A stretch of 53,863 nucleotides of DNA, taken from positions 1 through 53,863 of the forward strand of contig JAJCXO010000090.1 of NCBI GenBank assembly GCA_029263395.1, given 5' to 3'. Of this stretch, positions 1 through 8,083 are shown piece by piece. Positions within the stretch are counted from its first letter, which is position 1, and each line of letters opens with the position of its first letter. The position numbers and the translations under genes are program-made. This DNA comes from Acidobacteriota bacterium (GTDB taxonomy: Bacteria; Acidobacteriota; Thermoanaerobaculia; Multivoradales; J023). A model generated the notes under the pieces. That model searched no databases. It worked only from the letters and a program-made list of their open reading frames with translations, and was not told the origin of the DNA.

Positions 1-2
1 GC

Positions 3-1055
3 AACTCCGAAAATCCGGACTGGGACTCAGCTCCGGACGGCGCCGGCAATCCGCTGTTTCCAGGGTGCGACACGAATTTACCTCTCGGCACCAATCCGGT
101 ACTCACCGACTCATTTATCGACCGGGTACGCTGTGGTCACACCGGCCGTGGGTTGGCCTGTGAACAAGAGTCCTGCATCGGCCAGGTGCACGAAGGGGAA
201 GGCGGCGGCAACGACTACATCGCCCGCGGCTACATCACCATCGACAACGTGACGGACTGTAATCTGTTGTTCCCCAACCAGGCCGGTTATTTTGGCTCGG
301 GGCTCACCAGCGAGGTCAATCAGCTGTGGGGTGACTACTTCATCGTCCAGGATGGACGCGCCGTCGGCGACAACCTGGTGGCGATCGAAGCGGATCCTGA
401 CGGGGTCGCATTCAGCCCCGGTGATTACACCTTCTACGGCCGTTATGTCGACGGCCTAGCCACCGATCAACGCGAGCCTCTCGGCAGCACCTGGGCGACC
501 CGCTACTTCACGCCGGGTGCCGCGTTCAGCGGTGGTACCTCCCTGCTGGTGTGGCGCGACTCCAAGTGCCAAACGTCGGTCTCGGGTTTCGGCAACGGCT
601 GCGTCCCAGACGCCGGCACACCCCCATGGTGGCCACTGGATGAGACCCAGGTCGTCTCTTTCGACACCCAAGAGGACGCGACTGAAATCTGTGCCGATCT
701 CGTGACACCGGGCACAACGGGCGTTTCGCCACCCATTCCCGGCGAGGTCGACCCGATTGTGTGTTTCCCGCTCGAGACCGGTCGCTACCGGGTTGATGAG
801 GGCGACTTCCAGGTGCCCTACGACTTTGGCTGGCTGTACATCAACACCAACTTCCTGCTCGGCGACACCTCGGGCTCGCCGACGCCGTGTTCGACCGATG
901 GTCTTTTCGGAGACATCGCCCAGAGTTGGGTTATAACCGAGCTCGACTCCGACGCCGGCGCGTTCAGCGTCGGATTTGCGGCCACCCAACTGACCAGCGC
1001 GTGCAGCTCTGCCAACCCGCTGATCGTTGGTGACCTCGGCGCTCCCGACGACTAA
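3..1055 (+). CDS. Cys-rich hypothetical protein, 5' truncated by the window edge
   Basis: The reading frame is open from base 3 to the TAA at 1053-1055 (about 350 residues), so the true start lies upstream. A TTG at 153 also opens the frame, but the preceding 50 codons read as normal protein in the same style. I do not recognise the family. The protein has about eleven cysteines spread along its length, many Gly/Asp/Pro turns, few charged helices and no membrane segment in the visible part, which suggests an exported beta-rich protein. It converges on the FadL-like gene across two hairpins. Confidence 0.75.
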   Translation, partial: NSENPDWDSAPDGAGNPLFPGCDTNLPLGTNPVLTDSFIDRVRCGHTGRGLACEQESCIGQVHEGEGGGNDYIARGYITIDNVTDCNLLFPNQAGYFGSGLTSEVNQLWGDYFIVQDGRAVGDNLVAIEADPDGVAFSPGDYTFYGRYVDGLATDQREPLGSTWATRYFTPGAAFSGGTSLLVWRDSKCQTSVSGFGNGCVPDAGTPPWWPLDETQVVSFDTQEDATEICADLVTPGTTGVSPPIPGEVDPIVCFPLETGRYRVDEGDFQVPYDFGWLYINTNFLLGDTSGSPTPCSTDGLFGDIAQSWVITELDSDAGAFSVGFAATQLTSACSSANPLIVGDLGAPDD

Positions 1056-1065
1056 GCCTACGTCA

Positions 1066-1144
1066 CGTGGGGCTAAAGCCTCACGCGACTAGATGCCGTC
1101 CCTACGGGACTAAGAGGACCTCTCTCAGGCAAACTCTTAGTCCC
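1066..1144. terminator. Two adjacent hairpins between convergent genes
   Basis: The first hairpin pairs GTGGGGCT with AGCCTCAC (1066-1083, one G-T pair). The second has a perfect 11-bp stem, GGGACTAAGAG (1106-1116) with CTCTTAGTCCC (1134-1144), and a 17-nt loop. They sit in the 98-bp gap between two convergent genes, as expected for a bidirectional terminator. There is no clear T-run. Confidence 0.5.
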
Positions 1145-1153
1145 TTCAGAGTT

Positions 1154-2542
1154 TCAGAATCGGTAAGACAAACCAAACAGCCCCGACAAGATCGACTCTT
1201 CGATAGTGAACGTCCCACCCTCGATCAGTTGCTGGTCGAGAGTTTCCGGCACATCGACCAAAAACGGATTCAGCAACGGCCCGGTCACCGACCGCTCCGG
1301 CGCCCAATAGGCCCCGACGTCGACCCGCACTTTGTCGTTGATCTGATAACCCAGACCAACGGTGTAGTGATCTTCGAAGGTCGGCGGTGTTCCGAGGCTG
1401 GTGAACACCACCTCTTCTTGAATCGGTGTCTCGCTGTAGTTGAAACCGAACCGCCAGGTCAGCTCTTCACTCGCCTGATACTCGGCGCCGATCGCACCGA
1501 TCAGGATGTCATCCCAACCGATCTCATTGAGTCCACGGTCCGGCCTGAAGCCACCAACACCGCCCGCCCCGTCAACACTCGAATAGCCAACCCAACGCGC
1601 GTCGACGCCAACCCGCCATTTGCCGCCGGCATCGTAACCGAGGCCAAGAGAGAGTACCGCTGGGCCGTCGAGAGGATATTCGACCACTCGGCGGCTGCCG
1701 AGATCCGGGTTGGGTGTGACGTTACCCAGAACATCTCTCAGGTACGGCAGCGCCACCGCCGACTCCCACTGGTAATCGTCGAAATCTTGCGGAGTGGTGT
1801 AGGAGGCGCCGACCGCCCACTTTGGGCCGAGCTTGTAGTAGAGCCCCACTTGTAACGCCACCGCATAACTGGTGGTCGTATTGTCGGCGTCGACGAAAAA
1901 GCAGTCTGCCACTCGGCCCGAGGCCGGATCCGGCAAGGTGCAATCTGGCGTCGCCGGTGGCAGCGGCGAGATCGCAAGGCTGCCTTGATAAATCGCCAGC
2001 GAGACCCCCAGGGAGAGAGCTTCGCTGGCTTTCCAAGCATACGACACCGGGATCTTGGTGATCGCCAAGTTGGTTTTGACAGTGCCAAAACCATTGGGCT
2101 GCGGCGCAAAAATCGGATTGTTCGGGTCCTGCGGCCAATCCGTGCGGAAACCGGCCACCGCCAGCAAACCGAGACCGAGAGCTGCCGGCCGTTTCTTGAA
2201 GGGATGTGAAAAGCCGATCGCCGGCAACACACCGAGCTCGGTCTCCCCCTCGGTGGTGTAAGACCCCTCGGGGCGGAATGTGGAGTCGGCAAACGTTGCG
2301 GTGGCTTTCGGCTGATCTGAGAAAATCTCCGCCGAGAAACCCACCTGGTTGCCTTCGAGCTCGACCAACAAAGCCGGATTGAAATGTAAGGCGCCAATGA
2401 CGTCGGTAGGAAGCGCCGTCGAAACGCCCCCCAACGAACTGTTGACAGCGCCAACACCATGGAGAAGATGGCCGTTTCCGGCCTGCAACGGGAGTGCGGC
2501 AAGCAAACACCCCATCACCGAGAGGATCGCCCTGGTTCTCAT
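1154..2542 (-). CDS. FadL/OmpP1-family outer-membrane transport protein
   Basis: The 462-residue product fits a 14-strand outer-membrane barrel of the FadL/TodX type, which moves hydrophobic compounds across the outer membrane. It has a Sec signal peptide (about residues 1-21). The mature N-terminus carries the family features: a Gly/Ser-rich stretch with SLGGVSTALP and then GALHFNPALL (the NPA-like hatch region). Alternating amphipathic strands follow, and the last residue is a Phe preceded by aromatic positions (LSYRF), the usual barrel signal. Length matches the family (420-480). An AGGAAGGA ribosome site lies just before the ATG. The substrate cannot be told from sequence. Confidence 0.85.
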   Translation of the reverse strand: MRTRAILSVMGCLLAALPLQAGNGHLLHGVGAVNSSLGGVSTALPTDVIGALHFNPALLVELEGNQVGFSAEIFSDQPKATATFADSTFRPEGSYTTEGETELGVLPAIGFSHPFKKRPAALGLGLLAVAGFRTDWPQDPNNPIFAPQPNGFGTVKTNLAITKIPVSYAWKASEALSLGVSLAIYQGSLAISPLPPATPDCTLPDPASGRVADCFFVDADNTTTSYAVALQVGLYYKLGPKWAVGASYTTPQDFDDYQWESAVALPYLRDVLGNVTPNPDLGSRRVVEYPLDGPAVLSLGLGYDAGGKWRVGVDARWVGYSSVDGAGGVGGFRPDRGLNEIGWDDILIGAIGAEYQASEELTWRFGFNYSETPIQEEVVFTSLGTPPTFEDHYTVGLGYQINDKVRVDVGAYWAPERSVTGPLLNPFLVDVPETLDQQLIEGGTFTIEESILSGLFGLSYRF

Positions 2543-2737
2543 CTGCCGTCCTTCCTATGGGAATCTAGGACTCCGCTCCAGCATACGAAGTCGGCATCAG
2601 GCCAAATGCCGATCAACTCGGCTCAAATTCCCTTCCACGCAAAACGGCTGGCGACCGTGACGTCTCGACTATTGTAACGTCTAGGACGCTGAGGCCAGCC
2701 GGCGATAGAGCTAGATCATATCCAGCAACAAATCCGA

Positions 2738-2878
2738 TTGGCGCTTCTTCGCCAAGGAACAAGCGAGCCTTTGCCACGAGGGGTTGAAAACCCCTCGCTC
2801 AGTAATAAAGTACCTCCGGCTCCGCCTCCGCCTGGCGGGACTCAGAGGCAAGCAGACTTGGAGTCTTGTTCCTTGGAA
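2738..2878 (+). repeat. Family A structured repeat, copy 1
   Basis: A 141-bp element. It opens with a hairpin (TTGGCG-CTTCTT-CGCCAA), and CCAAGGAACA near the start pairs with TGTTCCTTGG at the end. An internal stem, GAGGGGTT/AACCCCTC, lies at 2778-2796. It is preceded at 2711 by CTAGATCATATCCAGCA, an outer motif shared with other copies and with family B. It is near-identical to copy 2 except for a deletion of about 17 bp in copy 2. Short open frames through it are repeat artefacts. Confidence 0.85.
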
Positions 2879-2896
2879 TATCGGCGATCACGCCTG

Positions 2897-3019
2897 TTGG
2901 CGCTTCTTCGCCAAGGAAAAAGCGAGCCTTTGCCACGAGGGGTTGAAAACCCCTCGCTCAGTAATAAAGTCCCTGGCGGGACTCAGAGGCAAGCAGACTT
3001 GGAGTCTTGTTCCTTGGAA
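2897..3019 (+). repeat. Family A structured repeat, copy 2
   Basis: A direct repeat of copy 1, lacking the internal pyrimidine-rich stretch that follows AATAAAGT. The internal stem is at 2937-2955. It ends 28 bp before the sigma-factor ATG, so its TTCCTTGGAA end falls where a -35 element would lie. Confidence 0.85.
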
Positions 3020-3040
3020 AGGCGACCAGGCGTGTAAAGT
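3014..3040 (+). promoter_or_regulatory. Possible leaderless promoter of the ECF sigma gene
   Basis: TAAAGT (3035-3040) lies 7 nt before the ATG at 3048, and TTGGAA (3014-3019) lies 15 nt upstream of it, at the end of repeat A copy 2. There is no Shine-Dalgarno sequence. The geometry fits transcription starting at or next to the start codon. The -35 spacing is short, so support is modest. Confidence 0.3.
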
Positions 3041-3047
3041 AACCCGG

Positions 3048-3620
3048 ATGGGACAAGGCCATGACGAACAAGATTCAGCCCCAAACGTTGCTACCCGCGA
3101 CGAGGTACCCAGCTCTGAGCTGGTGACGCTGGTCTACGGTGAACTGCGGGCCCTGGCTCACAGCTACCTGCGACGAGAATCCAGAAATCGTCCGATGCAG
3201 ACCACCGCCTTGGTGCACGAGGCCTACCTCCGACTGGCGGAACGGGACGTCAGTTGCCGAGATCAAACCCACTTCGTCGCCCTCGCAGCGACGACCATGA
3301 GGCGGGTTCTTGTGGACCTGGCACGGGAACGAGCAAGCTCGAAACGAGGCGCCAATGCGATCCATCTGCCGCTGGATGACGCCCTGGTTGGCGCAACCAC
3401 AACCAAGCCGGATGTGCTGGTACTGGATCAACTGATGCAGCGCCTCGAGGCATTTGATGCCCGCAAAGCGCGGGTCATCGAGCTCCGGGTGTTCGGTGGA
3501 CTCACGGTCGACCAGGCGGCTGACACCTTGGGAGTTTCGCGAGCCACGATCGAGCGCGATCTGCGGTTTGCCAAAGCCTGGCTCGGGCGCGAGCTGCGGA
3601 AACCGGTCGCCACCAGCTGA
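3048..3620 (+). CDS. ECF-type RNA polymerase sigma factor
   Basis: A 190-residue sigma-70 family protein of the small 'ECF-like' group common in acidobacteria and planctomycetes (TIGR02999-like). Region 2 is ALVHEAYLRL...FVALAATTMRRVLVDLAR, with the HEAYLRL core. Region 4 is RVIELRVFGGLTVDQAADTLGVSRATIERD (split here by residues), a helix-turn-helix with the typical VSRATI recognition helix. The frame stays open upstream through the repeats, but that part is repeat-derived, so the ATG at 3048 is chosen. The kinase gene follows after 27 bp. In this family the sigma factor is thought to be controlled by the neighbouring membrane kinase. Confidence 0.9.
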   Translation: MGQGHDEQDSAPNVATRDEVPSSELVTLVYGELRALAHSYLRRESRNRPMQTTALVHEAYLRLAERDVSCRDQTHFVALAATTMRRVLVDLARERASSKRGANAIHLPLDDALVGATTTKPDVLVLDQLMQRLEAFDARKARVIELRVFGGLTVDQAADTLGVSRATIERDLRFAKAWLGRELRKPVATS

Positions 3621-3647
3621 ACAGGCGCGGCACCCCGAAGACGTCTC

Positions 3648-6281
3648 ATGGACCGCGAACGCTGGCGACGGATCGAGGAGGTTTTTCACCAGGCGACTGC
3701 CTTGCCGAAAAAGGAGTGGGCGCAGTTTCTCGCACGACTACCCGATGACGAGGCGCTGCGCGCTGAAGTCGCTTCGCTCCTGCAGTCGAGCGCCGCCGAA
3801 GACGACCCGGTGGTCGAAGTTGTCGAGCAGAGCCTGCGACAGATTGTTGACGACGGATCGGGTCAGCAAACTTTTGGGCCTTACCGTGCGGACCACAAGT
3901 TGGCTGGAGGCAACCAGGCCGACGTTTACCTGGCAACCCGGACCGACGGTGAGTATCGCACCGAAGTTGCGGTCAAAGTTGCCAAACGCGGCTTTCCAAC
4001 CGAAGATCTGAGGCAGCGATTTCGCCAAGAACGCCAGATCCTCGCCAGTCTCAATCATCCCAACATCGCACGGCTTCTGGATGGTGGCACGACCGAGGAC
4101 GGTTTTCCCTTCCTGGTCATGGAGTACGTCGACGGACAACCGATCGACAGCTACTGTGATCATCAGCGCCTGCCGATCCGCCGCCGGCTCGAGTTGTTCC
4201 AGGCAGTCTGCTCAGCGGTTGAGCACGCCCATCGCAACCTGACCATCCACCGCGACCTCAAGCCCAGCAATATCTTGGTGACGACTGACGGTCAGCCCGT
4301 CCTGTTGGACTTCGGTATCGCCAAACTGCTCGCCGAACCGACGGCGACCGATGCTCCCATCAAGACGGTCGAAGGGTTACGATTTTTGACCCCTGCCTAC
4401 GCCAGCCCGGAACAAGTGCTGGGCCAACCCCTGACCACTTCGACCGATATTTATTCGCTGGGGGTTGTGCTGTATACCCTGCTGGCAGGACGTCCGCCTT
4501 ACACGCTTGAAGGCCTTGAACCCAAGGCCCTGTTCGAGACGGTGTGCGAGAAACGTCCAGTACCCCCCAGTTTCACCCTGAGCGCCTCGAACCGCCGCAA
4601 CAACGGCGAAGGTGATCGAATTATCGCCAGTGCTCGACGCGAAACCGTCGCCGGACTGCGGCAGCACCTGAGAGGGGATCTCGACACCATTGTCCAAATG
4701 GCGATGCGCAAGGAGCCGGAACGGCGATATGCGTCGGTTGCGGCGTTAGCTGAAGACCTCGACCGTTTTCTGACCCATCGACCGATCCGAGCACGCAAAG
4801 AAACCCCAAGCTACCGCATGACGATGCTCGTCCGCCGCCACCCCTATGGCGTCGCCGCCACTTGCGCTCTGCTACTGGCGATACTGGTCGGGGTTGCGTC
4901 CACGCTACATGCTACCTGGCAAGCTCGCGAGCAGCGCGACCGCGCCCAAATCAGCCAAGCGGAGGCGGAAGGGGTGACCGACTTCATGGTTGGTCTGTTC
5001 GAAGTCGCCAGTCCTGAGGTCTCTCTCGGCGAGAAGGTTTCGGCGGTCGAAATGCTCGATCGCGGGGCTGAGTTGATCGGTGATCAACTCGATGCCCAGC
5101 CGCTGAGTCGTGCCAGACTTCTGGGCGCCATGGGTCAGGCGTATCATGGGTTGGGCCTCTATGAGCGCGCCGTCGACCTGTTCCAGGAGTCGATTTCCGA
5201 TCGTCAACAAGCCCTCGGCCCGTTGCATCCCGAGGTGGCGAAGAGCCACCTCGACTTGGCTCGATCCACTTTACCGAGGGGCGACTATTCCACTGCGGAG
5301 AAGACCATTGAACGGGCGCTCGAGATCTGCATTCGAGTTGGGCCAACGGCGGACCCAATCCGGGCGTCGGCAACCAACCTGCTGGCACAGGTTCGTCAGC
5401 AACAGGGGGATATCGAACAAGCCGAAGCTCTATATCGCGAGGCCTTGGCACTCCATACTCGATTGTTGGGCGCGGACCATCTGATCACCCTCGAGAGCCT
5501 CAACGATCTCGGCGAGGCGCTTTCTGAACGGCGGCAGTTCAAACAAGCTGGCGAGGTGTATCGCGACGTCCTGACGGGTCAGCGTCGCCAGCTCTCAGCG
5601 TTGCACCCGGATGTCCTCAAGACATCGAATAACCTGGCCACGGCCCAGCTCGGAAGCGGCGATCTCGAAGGCGCCGAGGCCACCATGCGTGAGGTGGTCG
5701 AGGCTCGACGCCAACTGTATGGCGAAGACCACCCCCATGTCGCCCTGGCCTACAGCAACCTGGGGCAGGTGCTGTCATCCCAAGGTAAAAACGAAGAAGC
5801 CCTGCTCTGGCTCGAGCGGGCTTTGGACCTCAGCGTCGAACATTATGGAGAGGCCCATCCGCGGGTTGCGGATTTACTCTACAACGCGGGTTTTGTGCTC
5901 CAGGACCTGGGCCGTCTCGACGACGCGGAGCGCCGAATGGCAGCGTCGCGCACCATCCGCCAGGCGACACTCGGTGACCAACATCCCGCGGTGGCTCAGA
6001 GCCTGGTGGCGCTGGCTGGCATTCATCGGCACCAAGGCCGGACCCAAGAAGCGATCGAAGAAGCACGGATGAGCCACCTGATCCTGCGCGACGCTCTGCC
6101 GGCAAACGACTACCGACAGAGTTCACCCCTGCTGCAACTCGGCCTGCTGCTTACCGACGCCGGTCGCTGCGACGAAGCCCGCGCCTTCCTCGACCAGGCG
6201 GTTGCCTTGCGCCGCGAGGTTCTACCGGCAGACCATCCAGCTCTGGCGGATGCCATCGCCGCACGCCAGGCCTGTAGCTAG
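3648..6281 (+). CDS. Membrane Ser/Thr protein kinase with C-terminal TPR domain
   Basis: An 877-residue Hanks-type kinase. The N-terminal 75 residues are a helical segment typical of ECF-linked kinases. The kinase domain is about 77-375, with catalytic Lys110 (VAVK), HRDLKPSN at 201-208, DFG at 221-223 and SPE at 253-255. The glycine loop reads GGNQADVYLA, so it lacks the usual second and third glycines; the paralogue at 38948 has GRGGMAVVY. One membrane helix (about 399-421) leads to roughly ten TPR units with the HP(E/D)VA-type spacing of the TPR_10/12 group. The kinase is therefore cytoplasmic with extracytoplasmic repeats. The stop codon TAG (6279-6281) lies inside the outer motif of the following repeat. 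Confidence 0.93.
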   Translation: MDRERWRRIEEVFHQATALPKKEWAQFLARLPDDEALRAEVASLLQSSAAEDDPVVEVVEQSLRQIVDDGSGQQTFGPYRADHKLAGGNQADVYLATRTDGEYRTEVAVKVAKRGFPTEDLRQRFRQERQILASLNHPNIARLLDGGTTEDGFPFLVMEYVDGQPIDSYCDHQRLPIRRRLELFQAVCSAVEHAHRNLTIHRDLKPSNILVTTDGQPVLLDFGIAKLLAEPTATDAPIKTVEGLRFLTPAYASPEQVLGQPLTTSTDIYSLGVVLYTLLAGRPPYTLEGLEPKALFETVCEKRPVPPSFTLSASNRRNNGEGDRIIASARRETVAGLRQHLRGDLDTIVQMAMRKEPERRYASVAALAEDLDRFLTHRPIRARKETPSYRMTMLVRRHPYGVAATCALLLAILVGVASTLHATWQAREQRDRAQISQAEAEGVTDFMVGLFEVASPEVSLGEKVSAVEMLDRGAELIGDQLDAQPLSRARLLGAMGQAYHGLGLYERAVDLFQESISDRQQALGPLHPEVAKSHLDLARSTLPRGDYSTAEKTIERALEICIRVGPTADPIRASATNLLAQVRQQQGDIEQAEALYREALALHTRLLGADHLITLESLNDLGEALSERRQFKQAGEVYRDVLTGQRRQLSALHPDVLKTSNNLATAQLGSGDLEGAEATMREVVEARRQLYGEDHPHVALAYSNLGQVLSSQGKNEEALLWLERALDLSVEHYGEAHPRVADLLYNAGFVLQDLGRLDDAERRMAASRTIRQATLGDQHPAVAQSLVALAGIHRHQGRTQEAIEEARMSHLILRDALPANDYRQSSPLLQLGLLLTDAGRCDEARAFLDQAVALRREVLPADHPALADAIAARQACS

Positions 6282-6304
6282 ATCCCATCCAGCATTGACG
6301 CCTG

Positions 6305-6437
6305 TTGGCGCTTCATCGCCAAGGAACAGCCCGGACGAGGGACTTGAAGTCCCTCGCTCAGCGATAAAGTACCTCCGGCTCCGCCTCCGCCTAGCGGGAC
6401 TCAGAGGCGAGCAGATTTGGAGTCTTGTTCCTTGGAA
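6305..6437 (+). repeat. Family A structured repeat, copy 3
   Basis: Same orientation and layout as copies 1 and 2. The internal stem reads GAGGGACT/AGTCCCTC (6337-6355). Relative to copy 1, two base pairs have changed on both sides (G-C to A-T and T-A to C-G), so pairing is kept. The outer motif CTAGATCCCATCCAGCA starts at 6278 and supplies the kinase stop codon. Confidence 0.85.
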
Positions 6438-6450
6438 GCGTTGACCCCTA

Positions 6451-6573
6451 TTGGCGTTTCTTCGTCAAGGAACAGCCGGAGCGGTGAGACTCTGGGGTAG
6501 GGGCGCACGGCTGTGCGCCCGGGTGCTTCGGGAAATAGCCTAGCGCTACCTTAGCTGACCTTGTTCCTTGGAA
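6451..6573 (+). repeat. Family A repeat, divergent copy 4
   Basis: Its ends match family A (TTGGCGTTTCTTCGTCAAGG at the left, CTTGTTCCTTGGAA at the right). The interior is replaced by a different hairpin, GGGCGCACGGCTGTGCGCCC (about 6501-6520). The terminal inverted repeat is conserved while the core is not, which points to the ends as the constrained part. Confidence 0.7.
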
Positions 6574-6625
6574 AGAACGCATCGAGAGGTCAGTCAGGCT
6601 CGCGCGGAACTCCGATCTACCACCT

Positions 6626-7207
6626 TCAGCCCTTACGAAGCTGCTTGATGCGCAATCGGTTCCCCGAGTCGTCGATCAGCGTCGCCAGCCGACGCTCTCG
6701 AGTCTCCTCACGCTTCGCGCTCGTCACCCAACGTGCCGTGTGCCTGCGGTAGCCGGGCGGTTGCTCTTGGTAGAACTCCCATGCGCCTGCGGTCTCCTTG
6801 AATCGGGTTACCATCTGGTCCGTCAACGCTCCGTCGAACTTGGCTGTCACGTAGCCACTGTCGGGGTGGACATCCTTGAACGCGAAGGCAGCGAAACCCG
6901 CAGCTTTCATGCGGCCTTCCGCGCTGAGCCGTTCGACGAGGTCGATGTTTCTTTGGCTCCAGACGCTCTTGGGTTTCCGAGGTGTGAAGCGAATCATGTA
7001 ACTCTCGTCGTCGCGAGACTTCCGGATCCCGTCGATCCAACCGAAGCACAGCGCTTCCTCGACCGTGTCTTCCCAAGTCACGGACGGCTTGTTCGCCGCC
7101 TTCTTGTAGTAGCCCACCCAGAGGTGGTCGGTCGTCGCGTGGTGCTCTTCGAGCCACGCTCGGAAGTCGGCGGGTGCCAGGAAGAAGGTCGGTGTGTGCT
7201 CGGACAT
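6626..7207 (-). CDS. YdeI/OmpD-associated (OmdA) family protein
   Basis: The 193-residue product matches the YdeI/OmdA family: the DFRAWLEEHHA start, WVGYYKK, the hallmark EEALCFGWIDGIRK, RFTPRKPKSVWSQRN, and a C-terminal WVTSAKREETRERRLATLI segment. The family is linked to stress or envelope-related phenotypes, but its biochemical role is not settled. The frame extends 39 codons upstream, but those codons overlap the end of a DinB-family remnant. The ATG at 7205-7207 gives the family N-terminus (MSEHTPTFF). It is probably cytoplasmic; no signal peptide or membrane segment is visible. Confidence 0.85.
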   Translation of the reverse strand: MSEHTPTFFLAPADFRAWLEEHHATTDHLWVGYYKKAANKPSVTWEDTVEEALCFGWIDGIRKSRDDESYMIRFTPRKPKSVWSQRNIDLVERLSAEGRMKAAGFAAFAFKDVHPDSGYVTAKFDGALTDQMVTRFKETAGAWEFYQEQPPGYRRHTARWVTSAKREETRERRLATLIDDSGNRLRIKQLRKG

Positions 7208-7230
7208 GCTCGACTCTGCGGATCGGTCGG

Positions 7231-7395
7231 TCAGCGGCTCCAGGGAGGCACGATCTCGTTCGCCCTCGAATACGCGATCACCTGACCCAGGTGCTCGTGG
7301 ATGTGAGTGGCGAGTCGCACTCACAGGTTACCGTAGTTCTTCTCGGTGGTCCGTAGCAAAGCGGAGGACGAATATGGACGGGTTCGATGTTGACG
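7231..7395 (-). pseudogene. 3' remnant of a DinB-family gene
   Basis: Translated on the minus strand, 7231-7320 gives VRLATHIHEHLGQVIAYSRA then NEIVPPWSR and a TGA. This is the typical C-terminus of DinB-family metal-dependent proteins, with the HxxxHLGQ helix. In the same frame just upstream comes RTTEKNYGNL, also DinB-like, interrupted by an in-frame TGA (7321-7323). A second in-frame stop is at 7396-7398. No N-terminal part is present. It is therefore a decayed gene end lying directly upstream of, and codirectional with, the YdeI-type gene. Confidence 0.6.
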
Positions 7396-7744
7396 TCAAC
7401 ATGGGTTGCCTCTGCGGTTCTTCTGTATGTCTAACGGACTAAGATCAGGGGCGCCATTTAACCACCTCTGAAGCTTGTCGAAGGCGCTGTCCGCCCAGTT
7501 GCTACAAGCGGTTGATAGTGCTACTCCGTCCCCCTGCATCTGGTTGATATGCGGCCGTTCGTTTCATTTCCTGATCCTGGTAGGTTTAGCGGCAGAGACT
7601 TTGATATGCGGCCTCCCAATTTCAGTGGTCCTCTCTTTGGCTGCGACGTACTTGCGTAGAGTTAGCCATGTGTTTTGCCGGAGACGTACCCTCTCAGAGA
7701 AAAGGGCACGTCTCTTTTGCGTCAATTCATCCTTGCTAGCTATC
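7396..7744. other. Intergenic stretch without a recognised gene
   Basis: No coding-like frame was found on either strand. The base composition looks lower in G+C than its surroundings. A 13-bp direct repeat, TTGATATGCGGCC, occurs at 7544-7556 and 7601-7613. Nothing else stands out. Confidence 0.5.
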
Positions 7745-8083
7745 TCAAGGACAGTATGAAATGGACCTGCAGCGATCTCCTGGAACTAACGTGCAGTCTG
7801 CATCTGAGGAACATGGGAAGCAGGTGTTCAGACAAATTTTTTGGTGAAAGCCTACGGCAGGCTTGTCGGCAGGCGTCATGGGTATCTCAACCTCTAGCAG
7901 ATCCAGAACGGTGGGAAATAAGTCAGACATATTTGGCACTGCATGAGAGATCTCCTCTTCTGGCACTGCAAGAGAGATCCCCTCTTCCGCGTTGATTGGC
8001 AGGGAGGTTCCAACGATGGCGATGGCGACTGCCAGGGTCGCAAGCGTTAGTGCTACGAGTGAGTTGACTTTCAGGTTTTTCAT
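7745..8083 (-). CDS. Small secreted six-cysteine protein
   Basis: A 112-residue protein with a clear Sec signal peptide (MKNLKVN, then a long Leu/Ala/Val core, probable cleavage near residue 33). A Glu/Asp-rich acidic middle follows, then a C-terminal 30-residue module with six cysteines in the order C-x3-C-x2-C-x5-C-x7-C-x5-C. The ATG at 8081-8083 is preceded by AGGAGA; an upstream in-frame ATG at 8164 would add 27 residues in front of the signal peptide and is rejected. No family is recognised. The even Cys count suggests three disulfides formed in the periplasm or outside the cell. A DsbA-like oxidoreductase lies 2.7 kb away. Confidence 0.65.
   Translation of the reverse strand: MKNLKVNSLVALTLATLAVAIAIVGTSLPINAEEGISLAVPEEEISHAVPNMSDLFPTVLDLLEVEIPMTPADKPAVGFHQKICLNTCFPCSSDADCTLVPGDRCRSISYCP

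Noticed and set aside
1067-1855. 262-codon plus-strand frame opposite the FadL-like gene
   Set aside because: Antisense shadow; the minus frame has signal peptide, barrel strands and a terminal Phe.
2738-3037. 99-codon plus-strand frame containing a repeated peptide
   Set aside because: The peptide repetition only mirrors the two tandem DNA repeats; no start site or coding signal.
2784-3047. Upstream extension of the ECF sigma frame through the repeats
   Set aside because: The extra codons come entirely from family A repeat sequence; sigma-like sequence begins after the ATG at 3048.
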